A stretch of 64,000 nt of DNA. It comes from Halomicrobium salinisoli (GTDB lineage: Archaea; Halobacteriota; Halobacteria; Halobacteriales; Haloarculaceae). Where the stretch lies: positions 2,542,001 through 2,606,000 of the forward strand of contig NZ_CP084463.1 of assembly GCF_020405185.1 (NCBI RefSeq). Direction: 5' to 3'. Position 1 is the stretch's first letter. Every line of letters starts with the position of its first letter. Below the pieces are notes generated by a model. The model was not told the DNA's origin and searched no databases. It saw nothing but the letters and a program-made list of their open reading frames with translations. The position numbers and the translations under genes were made by a program. This document shows, one piece after another, positions 42,572-50,169 of the stretch.

Positions 42572-44050
42572 TTATAAGATACTACTTAGGTTCGATCTGA
42601 AATCCCGTAACAACCGACGTTCCGTTTCGCTCCCGCTGATCATTAGTGCAGCGAATATTGAAGTTAGACTAACAACGACCGCGAAAATCACCAGAGACAC
42701 TAACGAACTAGAGAGTATAGGTCTGACTACAGATCCTACAACTACCACCGATATTAGTATGAGGATGTTATCACGCGAGATGGGATGCATTTGTACTGCC
42801 GCATACGTCACCCCTACCTCAATAATGTTGAACACAGTAAAACCAGCTGCCGTCGCTATTGCTGCACCCTCCATACCAATAGAGGGGATAAGAAGAAAAT
42901 TGAGTATCAAGTTCACGGCCAGTGCCGATACGGAGGCATACAGGTCGACCACTGTTTTCGAGATCGCCTTGATCATCGCACCATTCGGTCCAAAGAATGT
43001 CCGAATAAAGACGCCAATAGTGAGGATAGACAGAGTAGTCGCACCCGCTGAAAATGACGGCTTGTATAATACACTCAATATCGTGTTAGCATACCCGACA
43101 ATAATGACCGTGATCGGGATAGAGAAGGTAATAATCCACTTTGTACATATTTTGTATATCTCATTCAAGTCCTCTAACTCTCCATTCTCAAACATTTCGG
43201 ATGCTAATGGGAGATACAGAAACGTAAATGAAGTTAATATTATCACCATCGACATCGCTATCGGTTGTGCTGCTTTGTAGATGCCTACTGATGTAGTAGT
43301 AAGAAAGACACCAACCAGTATCACGTCGATATTTGACATTAGGACGACGAATCCAGACTCAACTGTCAGCGGCCACGAGAAATTGAGTACTTCACGGTAG
43401 TCGCGGCGAGTTGGAAGGTTTATACGAATCTTCTTATCCGATACAGCAAACATAGTTATCCCAGCGATGATAGCTGTAGACGGAATGAGAGACCAGTAAA
43501 CGTAGACTCCTTCCAAGTTTCTCCAGGCAAAAAACCAGACGACAAGAAAAAACAGGGCTATAATTTCAGCGACAATATCTCTCGACACTGTTGCCTCAAA
43601 AGAGAGCTTGTAGCCTCGAAGCCCCCCAACGACACACTTCGCTATTCCAAATAAGCAGGCGAAAACCGCAAAGGGGATTAAAATTTCAGTTAATCTAGGT
43701 TCGTCTGTCAGAACAGCCAGTTCCTCTCTGAACGCTATTAGCATCAGAAGACTGAGTAATCCCCCACCCGCAGACAGCGTCAGGCCAGTGGCGAGGATGC
43801 GGTCCTGTTTCTCAGAGTCGAACTTCGGTAGCAGGCTAGCAAGACCATTCGGGACCCCGACGACAGCCACGAGACCGACGATCATTGCGATAGTATACGC
43901 AAGCATCACCGTACCAAACTCGTCGCCTTCTAGACCTCTAGCCATTAGTGCGAGAGCCGCTATGTGAGCAAACTTTCCGAATACCCTACCGAATAGAATA
44001 ATTCCGGACGAAAAAGCAAGTGAATCGACCCGGGATTTCAGGCTGCTCAT
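42572..44050 (-). CDS. Oligosaccharide flippase (MOP superfamily)
   Basis: This encodes a 492-residue membrane protein with about 14 helices. The first half has SSGIILFGRVFGKFAHIAAL and GDEFGTVMLAYTIAMIV; the second half has WPLTVESGFVVLMSNIDVIL and TSVGIYKAAQPIAMSMVI, the repeated signatures of Wzx-like flippases. It would flip a lipid-linked glycan made by island enzymes. AT-rich composition distinguishes it from the flippase at 27053-28621, so the two were probably acquired independently. Confidence 0.92.
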   Translation of the reverse strand: MSSLKSRVDSLAFSSGIILFGRVFGKFAHIAALALMARGLEGDEFGTVMLAYTIAMIVGLVAVVGVPNGLASLLPKFDSEKQDRILATGLTLSAGGGLLSLLMLIAFREELAVLTDEPRLTEILIPFAVFACLFGIAKCVVGGLRGYKLSFEATVSRDIVAEIIALFFLVVWFFAWRNLEGVYVYWSLIPSTAIIAGITMFAVSDKKIRINLPTRRDYREVLNFSWPLTVESGFVVLMSNIDVILVGVFLTTTSVGIYKAAQPIAMSMVIILTSFTFLYLPLASEMFENGELEDLNEIYKICTKWIITFSIPITVIIVGYANTILSVLYKPSFSAGATTLSILTIGVFIRTFFGPNGAMIKAISKTVVDLYASVSALAVNLILNFLLIPSIGMEGAAIATAAGFTVFNIIEVGVTYAAVQMHPISRDNILILISVVVVGSVVRPILSSSLVSLVIFAVVVSLTSIFAALMISGSETERRLLRDFRSNLSSIL

Positions 44051-44087
44051 ATGTTGTAAATATATTAAAACGACCGCCCTGGAAGTT

Positions 44088-45350
44088 TCATTCCTTGTAC
44101 CCCAGTGCGCTCAGTCGCCGCTCGATTTCGTCATCGACGTCCTCGGATTCACCTTCTGTCTCGCCGGCCTCCCGCCGAATCCGCTCCTCGACGTGATCCT
44201 CCAGTTTGGATCGTAGTGCGCGATCGGTACATTCCGTGAACTCCAGACCGTCAGTTTCCACGTTCCGCTCGCAGAAGCAGGAGCCCTCGCTCGTCCGGAG
44301 CGAGTACCGTCGATTATGACTGTGCTCGTCCTCACCGCGGGCCTGGAGGAACACGGTCCTGTCGTCCCGTGAAGCGTCGAATAGCGACTCACCCTCGCTG
44401 CCGGCGTCACATCCCACCGCGTCCTCGATCGTCGCAGCGACGTCGAGCGTGCTCGCTGGCTCGTCGACCTCTCCGTCACTCTCCCCTGGCGGCCGGACGA
44501 ACATCGGCACGTGCGTGATCTCGTCGTGGAGGTACCGCGGATGCTCGTAGTAGCCGTGCTCGCCGAAGGCGTCCCCGTGGTCGGCGGTGACGATCAGCAA
44601 CGACTCCTCGAGTAGGTTCCGCTCTCGCAGCGCGTCGAGGAAGGCCCCGACGCCCTCGTCGTTGTACGTGATCTCCCCGTCGTAGAGGTCGATCAGCAGC
44701 TGACGCTCCTCGTCGGTGATCGAGTCGGGATCTGTGATCGCCCGCTGATACAGCGACTGTGCCTTTCGATCGGAGATCGATCGGTCCGCGTACAGCGTCC
44801 CGTACTCCCCCGGCGGCTCGTAGGGGCCGTGCGTGTCCATGTAGTGGTTCCACAGGAAGAACGGCTCGTCGTCCAGCGAGTCCACCCACGAGAGCGAACG
44901 CTCGTTGATCTCCTCGGCGCGTGCGTAGTGGCGGTTCCGGAGCTTGTCCAGCGCTCGCTGGGCCAGCGCGACGAACTTGTTCTTCCCGAAGTGGAGGTCG
45001 TCGTCGAACTCGTCGAACCCCGCGTCGAACCCGTAGGCGCGGGAGACGAAGGGGTTCGAGTGGAAGCCCGCAGTGGCGAAGCCTACATCGGAGAGGGCCT
45101 CGGCGACGGTGTCGGTCGCCAGTCGATACCCGTCGTCGATGGCCACGTCGGGGTACTGGCCCGTCAACAGCGCCGGGACGGCCTCGCGCGTGTGCGAACT
45201 CGCGCTGTAGGCGTTCCGGAACAGTACGCTCTCCTCCGCCAGCCGATCGAGGTTGGGGGACGTGTCCCGCCCGTACCCGTAACACCCCAGGTGATCGGCG
45301 CGGAGCGCGTCGAACGACAGGAGAATCACGTTCCGCGGCGAATCCGTCAT
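44088..45350 (-). CDS. Sulfatase-like alkaline-phosphatase-superfamily protein (3)
   Basis: This encodes a 420-residue soluble protein. ILLSFDALRADHLGCYGYG, FFLWNHYMDTHGPYEPP and IVTADHGDAFGEHGYYEH supply metal ligands. The nucleophile region is YSASSHTREAVPALLTG; Thr54 occupies the catalytic position, and no Cys is present. It ends RRLSALGYKE. Unlike its AT-rich neighbours this gene is GC-rich, suggesting separate ancestry within the island. ATG 45350 was preferred to an upstream TTG at 45371. Confidence 0.88.
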   Translation of the reverse strand: MTDSPRNVILLSFDALRADHLGCYGYGRDTSPNLDRLAEESVLFRNAYSASSHTREAVPALLTGQYPDVAIDDGYRLATDTVAEALSDVGFATAGFHSNPFVSRAYGFDAGFDEFDDDLHFGKNKFVALAQRALDKLRNRHYARAEEINERSLSWVDSLDDEPFFLWNHYMDTHGPYEPPGEYGTLYADRSISDRKAQSLYQRAITDPDSITDEERQLLIDLYDGEITYNDEGVGAFLDALRERNLLEESLLIVTADHGDAFGEHGYYEHPRYLHDEITHVPMFVRPPGESDGEVDEPASTLDVAATIEDAVGCDAGSEGESLFDASRDDRTVFLQARGEDEHSHNRRYSLRTSEGSCFCERNVETDGLEFTECTDRALRSKLEDHVEERIRREAGETEGESEDVDDEIERRLSALGYKE

Positions 45351-45689
45351 CGACGTGAACGTCTCTGGCAACTGTTTTGTTTCTTGCGGAAGTGACAGTT
45401 GTGATTAGATGGTTAAATAATATCAAAATATAAATTCGTCTCGTACTCTCTTATCAGAATAATATATAGTAATACACTTTATCAAACGTAAAATGACATT
45501 GAAACAGAAATTCTCCCCTTGACGGTTAGCTTTTAGTAGACTTGCTTAGACATATCTGATGTCACATGGGTGGGAAAATATTCCGTGCCGATGGCACATC
45601 TAAAACCACAGTAGTGTTAAACGAGTGTCGAATAATAATCGGAGCTATGTCCGAGACTGAAGTGCCGGTATTTACCGGGAGGGGCAAAA
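45351..45689. other. AT-rich divergent promoter region
   Basis: These 339 bases are very AT-rich, for example AATAATATCAAAATATAAATT near 45,417-45,437 and AATAATATATAGTAATACAC near 45,458-45,477. They separate the AlkP-superfamily gene (reverse) and the GT2 gene (forward). Several TATA-like boxes are present, but none has the exact leaderless spacing to either start. No gene is seen. Confidence 0.55.
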
Positions 45690-46460
45690 ATGAGTGAATC
45701 AGTCGGAGTCATTATTCCCGCTTACGATCCTGACGTCCTGACGCTTGAAAAATATATCAAGCGTATACGAGACGTACTGTCTCCAGAAGTTATACGTGTA
45801 GAGATTGACACACCGCGTCAGAAGCATATTGACCGTCTTAGTGAAAGTGCCGACGAAATAAACGTTGCTACGTCACGGCGTGGGAAAGGTGGAGCAATTA
45901 TGGAAGGGTTCGACGCATTGAAGACTGATATATATGCATTTGCTGATGCTGATGGATCGGTACCAGCAACCTCACTGAACGATATTCTCAGGCAGATTCA
46001 AAATGGCACTGCTGATGTAAGTATTGGTTCCCGGCGCCACCCATCTTCACAGATCGTTAAACACCAAACTGTCATTCGTCGGCTGCTTGGTGATGGGTTT
46101 GCGTACACTGCGCGGAAGATGCTTCCTACGCAGTGTCGAGATTACCAGTGCGGGGCGAAAGCAATTCGGAGCGATGTCTGGGAAGCAGTCGGCCATCACT
46201 GCTATGAGCCTGGATTCGCCTGGGACTTGGAGTTCGTTTCTGTGGCGGGCTCACTCGGATACGAGATCGCAGAGGTGCCTGTTAAGTGGGAAGATCATCC
46301 GGACTCCACAGTAAATCCGATTTCGACATCGATTGAGTTAGCGACCGCTCTTATCGACGTAAAACGTCGTACGAACGCCATTTCTACGAGTCCTCGTTTC
46401 CGGGATGTTGATAAAACAGACACCTCGAAGCTGATGAAAATCAACGATAATGACGATTGA
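45690..46460 (+). CDS. GT2 glycosyltransferase, dolichyl-phosphate sugar synthase-like
   Basis: This encodes a 256-residue soluble GT2. GVIIPAYDPD at the N-terminus, SRRGKGGAIMEGF and AFADADGSVP (metal site at about 88-97) are followed by SIGSRRHP and a RDYQCGAKAI segment, as in DPM1/DPG synthase-like enzymes. There is no membrane anchor; the GtrA protein encoded next may supply the membrane part. The gene overlaps the GtrA gene by 11 bases, forming a GT2-GtrA-GT39 operon. AT-rich codon use. Confidence 0.9.
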   Translation: MSESVGVIIPAYDPDVLTLEKYIKRIRDVLSPEVIRVEIDTPRQKHIDRLSESADEINVATSRRGKGGAIMEGFDALKTDIYAFADADGSVPATSLNDILRQIQNGTADVSIGSRRHPSSQIVKHQTVIRRLLGDGFAYTARKMLPTQCRDYQCGAKAIRSDVWEAVGHHCYEPGFAWDLEFVSVAGSLGYEIAEVPVKWEDHPDSTVNPISTSIELATALIDVKRRTNAISTSPRFRDVDKTDTSKLMKINDNDD

Positions 46461-46917
46461 TTCCAGAGTCGAGGGACTTCTTCATCGTACACGGATTAGC
46501 CAGTTCGTCTCCGTCGGTATCGTAGGCGCGACGATCGAAACCACTATCGTTGCAATTCTAACTACAGCTCTTGGAACATCTCCACTTGCTGCCAAAGCTA
46601 TCGGAGCTGAAGTATCAGTCACAACCATGTTTGTCATCAACGACTCTTGGACATTCTCGGACAAAGGAGATAAGGGACAATATGCGTTCATCCGTCGATG
46701 GGGTAAATCGCATCTTGTCCGTGCCGTAGGTCTTGGTGTAGCATTTACCGTACTCTATATCTTAACATCAACTATACAATATAGTATACTTGTTGTTGGG
46801 TTCGATATATGGCCAACAGTTGCGAATGGAGTTGGGATAGGGATCGGTATGATAGTAAATTACGTAGCAGAGAGTCTCTTCACTTGGAACGTAACGGGGG
46901 TGACCACGGATGGATGA
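46450..46917 (+). CDS. GtrA-family membrane protein
   Basis: This encodes a 155-residue protein with four membrane helices: SQFVSVGIVGATIETTIVAI, a second around 45-65, a third around 92-115 (GLGVAFTVLYILTS), and a fourth around 122-145 (VANGVGIGIGMIVNYV). The FVINDSWTF loop and the NYVAESLFTW end are the family signatures. GtrA proteins are thought to move polyprenyl-phosphate-linked sugars across the membrane. It overlaps both the upstream GT2 and the downstream GT39 genes, so the three are translated as a unit. Confidence 0.92.
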   Translation: MTIDSRVEGLLHRTRISQFVSVGIVGATIETTIVAILTTALGTSPLAAKAIGAEVSVTTMFVINDSWTFSDKGDKGQYAFIRRWGKSHLVRAVGLGVAFTVLYILTSTIQYSILVVGFDIWPTVANGVGIGIGMIVNYVAESLFTWNVTGVTTDG

Positions 46918-49042
46918 TATAAGTATAGAAGAAATCGAAAGTGTATCAAATGTCGATATGCAGCCAACAGAAACGGTTAATGAGTATTTAGAACGATTGG
47001 GGTCAAAAGCCAATATATCTGAAGGCAATATATCTGAAACAAAGTCCTATTTTTCAAAGAAAAAGTTTACAGATGCCTCAGAGATAACCGAAGTAGAATA
47101 CGATGCAGTATGCAGATTTGTAGAGAATGTTGAGGAGTTAAGCATAGAACAGAATCAGAAGGTTACCGGTTCAGTAGATTCCTCACAGAGCGACGTTAGT
47201 GATAATAGGGACATACGTAACCTCGACCAATCAGATCCATCTACTACCTCATTACCAGTAGAAACGACGTTGACCGAATCTACAGACTGGGTACAATTCA
47301 TTTCCAGAAGCAATCCTGCATTAGGAAAAGTCAAATTAACCTACTCATCACCATACGAATGGTTACTAGAGAAATTTACTGAAAGAGAAATTGGATTCTT
47401 GACCATCATATTACTTCTCGGCGGTTATATTTATTACACTGATCTCGGTGAATATCCAGTTTACCAGATGGATGAAGGATTGTACGCAAATGCAGCAGAA
47501 TTCGCTTTAACAGAGGGGTTTTGGTTTATACCGCACCACTTCTGGCTTCATCAGGGAAATGAGGCGTTCCAACCTTTCCTAGAGAAGCCCCCAGGAGCGA
47601 TCTGGTTCGAAGCAATTTCAATGGCTTTCTTTGGTGTGAATGAGTTTGCTGTCCGATTCCCAGCGGCAACAACAACAATCATAACTAGTCTCTTGGTATT
47701 TCAGATAGCTCGTGATAAGTTTGACTCCGAGGCGGGTATTTTTGCGGCCTTAGCGTTTCTTACAGTCCCACATATATACGCTGGATCTCACGCAGGTCGG
47801 TATGGAGCGACTGACATGCTATTGGTATTTTTTGGAAGTGTCTTTATTTACACTCTGTGGAAAGGAACTGAGACCGATAATTCTCGATGGTTTTTATACA
47901 GTTCTCTCGCTGGAGTCGGTGCAGTATATGTTAAAAGTTTCGCTGCTGCTATATACGTATTTATAGCACTTCCCCTACTTATATCTGGTTTCCAGACAAT
48001 TGTAAAGAGGGAGAATATATCAAGAATAGCTCTCGGTAGTAGTCTACTCCTTCCGTGGCCACTGATTGCTTGGATCAGTTATGGTGATGAATTCGTTCAC
48101 GAAATCCTTATTGAACAGGTACTGAACCGAGCGACAGGTTCTTTCGGTAGGACCGTCGCAGGTGGAATTTTTGAATTTCAGCGTTTCCCTTACTTCAAGC
48201 TCTTCCCCTATCTGAGCGACCCGTGGGGATACTTTGCCGGCGCTGCTGTACTATATTTCCTTATTGCCAGACGTGATAAATATAGGGAGATTGGCTTCGT
48301 CACTTGGTGGGCTTTATTCGTGATCTGCTTCTACGCCTATACAGGGAATCACCCTTGGTATCTCCTACCAATATACGTTCCCGTAGCAGTCCTTGTTGGA
48401 GCTTTGCTGAGCGATGCTCTTCAGGAGCTGGAGGCTGGAGTTGTAGCAGCGGGTGCTGCAATCATTATTATCATGGTTTCTCCTCGAGGGATTGATCTCG
48501 TTGCTGTACCAACTGGCTGGCTCAATGCCCAACCCACAAGTGGCCCACTCTACATTATCGCTATCCTCGGCCTCGGAGTGGGAGTGTTGACAGCACCCCT
48601 TTGGGACGAGCTCCTTGAGCGCGCACTCACCTACAAGGACGATATCCAATTTGCAAAACTGCTCTTTGCAAGTCTTGGAATTGTACTCTTAGTTGGCATT
48701 CTTGCAACGCCGGCGACACTGTCGTCTCCGCAATTTACCCAAGGAATGGCTGAACTCGGTAAGAGTACAAATGAGGCTGCTGGTTCAGGAGAGACAGTAT
48801 ACCTTGCCGATGATATCACTGCGCCTAAAAATGGACATCCTGGGCGACCTATGTTCTCCTTTGCATATTATGTAAATTCTGATATGGAAATCGTCCCATT
48901 ATATAAGATAAATCAGAATTCGAATATAAGCGTTGCAGTTGTCGATGGGTCCCAGTTAGATCGAATTCAACGCAATCATTCAATTTTTGAAGAAGTTACT
49001 ACACCCAATAGAGGGACATTATATGTGATTACCTTTGGCTGA
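46910..49042 (+). CDS. GT39/ArnT-like membrane glycosyltransferase with long N-terminal extension
   Basis: This encodes a 710-residue protein. The first 150 residues are hydrophilic and low in recognisable motifs. From about residue 160 a GT-C-fold membrane domain begins, with the catalytic D-E in YQMDEGLYANAAEF (about 183-196) and FLEKPPGAIWFEA in the next loop, both typical of PMT/ArnT-like GT39 and GT83 enzymes. About 11-12 helices are followed by a small soluble C-terminus (residues 600-710). It would transfer a polyprenyl-linked sugar to protein or lipid outside the cell. Strong AT bias. Confidence 0.9.
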   Translation: MDDISIEEIESVSNVDMQPTETVNEYLERLGSKANISEGNISETKSYFSKKKFTDASEITEVEYDAVCRFVENVEELSIEQNQKVTGSVDSSQSDVSDNRDIRNLDQSDPSTTSLPVETTLTESTDWVQFISRSNPALGKVKLTYSSPYEWLLEKFTEREIGFLTIILLLGGYIYYTDLGEYPVYQMDEGLYANAAEFALTEGFWFIPHHFWLHQGNEAFQPFLEKPPGAIWFEAISMAFFGVNEFAVRFPAATTTIITSLLVFQIARDKFDSEAGIFAALAFLTVPHIYAGSHAGRYGATDMLLVFFGSVFIYTLWKGTETDNSRWFLYSSLAGVGAVYVKSFAAAIYVFIALPLLISGFQTIVKRENISRIALGSSLLLPWPLIAWISYGDEFVHEILIEQVLNRATGSFGRTVAGGIFEFQRFPYFKLFPYLSDPWGYFAGAAVLYFLIARRDKYREIGFVTWWALFVICFYAYTGNHPWYLLPIYVPVAVLVGALLSDALQELEAGVVAAGAAIIIIMVSPRGIDLVAVPTGWLNAQPTSGPLYIIAILGLGVGVLTAPLWDELLERALTYKDDIQFAKLLFASLGIVLLVGILATPATLSSPQFTQGMAELGKSTNEAAGSGETVYLADDITAPKNGHPGRPMFSFAYYVNSDMEIVPLYKINQNSNISVAVVDGSQLDRIQRNHSIFEEVTTPNRGTLYVITFG

Positions 49043-49379
49043 TTAAGTATACGTATTGATCCTGGTTCATTGTTCTAGCATAGTCTCTCTCAGGCGTCGG
49101 TCTAGCCTCTCCCGAGCTATTTACTGTAGTTAGAGTTCTGTGCCAGGAACCTAACGTGCAGCGGAACCAGTTAACGACACTTGGGCACGTTTTGGTATAG
49201 AATGACAAATTATGTCGATCGTTGACCTTCTCATCACACCAACCATGCAGAAGAATAGTTAGAATTTTATCCGCAGTCGTATTCGAAACTAAATAACCCT
49301 CGGCAGTAATTCCCCACCGGCTACATAGTTTCTCAAAGTGGTGACGAAACCGGGATTCGACTGGTGCTAAGTGCGACAA
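49029..49379 (-). other. Unassigned open frame in AT-rich spacer, possible decayed gene
   Basis: An open frame of 116 codons runs 49379 to 49029 (starts MSHLAPVESRFRHHF). It overlaps the end of the GT39 gene, has no clear promoter, and has mixed codon bias. I recognise no domain. It may be a remnant of a mobile or surface gene at the island edge, or chance. The rest of 49,043-49,484 shows no gene. Confidence 0.25.
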
Positions 49380-49484
49380 AAACTAGAAACAAGAGATCAT
49401 GTAGTGGTCGTTGATCGTACCGTCATCGACCCATCCTTATAATGGAATTATAGAAATGTATTAACGAGATTGTTGTTAGACTGA

Positions 49485-49703
49485 GTGGTGTCAGACCCCG
49501 TACCGTTCGACACACAGGCCGGACTGGAAGACGTACCACAGCTGTCCTCGCCCCGCGACCAGCCAGGGGAAACCTCAGGCAACGAACAACCATCTGAGAC
49601 CGACTCCACAGGGAGTAGCCACGTTGCTGGCGTCGAGAGCGCAGATATGCCTTTGCCAGACGCTCGACAGGCCCCTAGCAACCAATGTCCCTCCGCCGAC
49701 TAA
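49485..49703 (+). CDS. Possible small hydrophilic protein (72 residues)
   Basis: The frame from GTG 49485 encodes a Ser/Pro/Glu-rich peptide (VSDPVPFDTQAGLEDVPQL...) that ends overlapping the start of the membrane protein at 49685. AT-rich boxes (CTTATAATGG, ATTATAG) at 49,437-49,453 lie 32-48 bases upstream. Composition shifts to high GC exactly here, marking the end of the AT-rich island. There is no domain. Low confidence. Confidence 0.35.
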   Translation: MVSDPVPFDTQAGLEDVPQLSSPRDQPGETSGNEQPSETDSTGSSHVAGVESADMPLPDARQAPSNQCPSAD

Positions 49704-49903
49704 CTGCCATCGTCGTCGTCGTCGTCCTGATCGGACTCGGCGTCTTCTTCGCCTTTCTCCTGGGAGCGATCGCGAGTACCGGGGGGACTGCTCGCATCGA
49801 CGTGACGCACTTCGGCGAGCGGTGGATCGAGTACCTCGTCATGGTTGCCCTCACGGCGACGACGCCGTACGCGCTGTACTACCTCACCGAGTCCAGCGAG
49901 TAG
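49685..49903 (+). CDS. Small two-helix membrane protein
   Basis: This encodes a 72-residue protein, MSLRRLTAIVVVVVLIGLGVF..., with one long hydrophobic segment (about 7-30), a polar loop (TGGTARIDVTHFGERWIEY) and a second segment (YLVMVALTATTPYALYYL). The positive N-terminus suggests an inside N-terminal orientation. Codon bias is typical of haloarchaea. The function is unknown. 49,904-50,169 is a promoter spacer with no gene. Confidence 0.7.
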   Translation: MSLRRLTAIVVVVVLIGLGVFFAFLLGAIASTGGTARIDVTHFGERWIEYLVMVALTATTPYALYYLTESSE

Positions 49904-50169
49904 CGGTCCGCGCACCGGCCACTGGCGAAGTGAGTCGACGAGACTGGGTCCATCGCACTCCAGGCGAGCCCCACCGCCCACGAGTGGACGCATGCGCCGA
50001 ACGGCGTCGCAGTCCGCATACTCGATTTCTCCGTTTCCATTGTTGAGAAATCAACCGGTCTGTCGTTGCAGTGAGTGTGATATGGCCCGTTAGTGGCTAC
50101 TTACAGTCTGAAATGGTGCTATTACGCTGCAAGTACCTTTCCACTATAGGTTCAAATTACCTACCAGTT

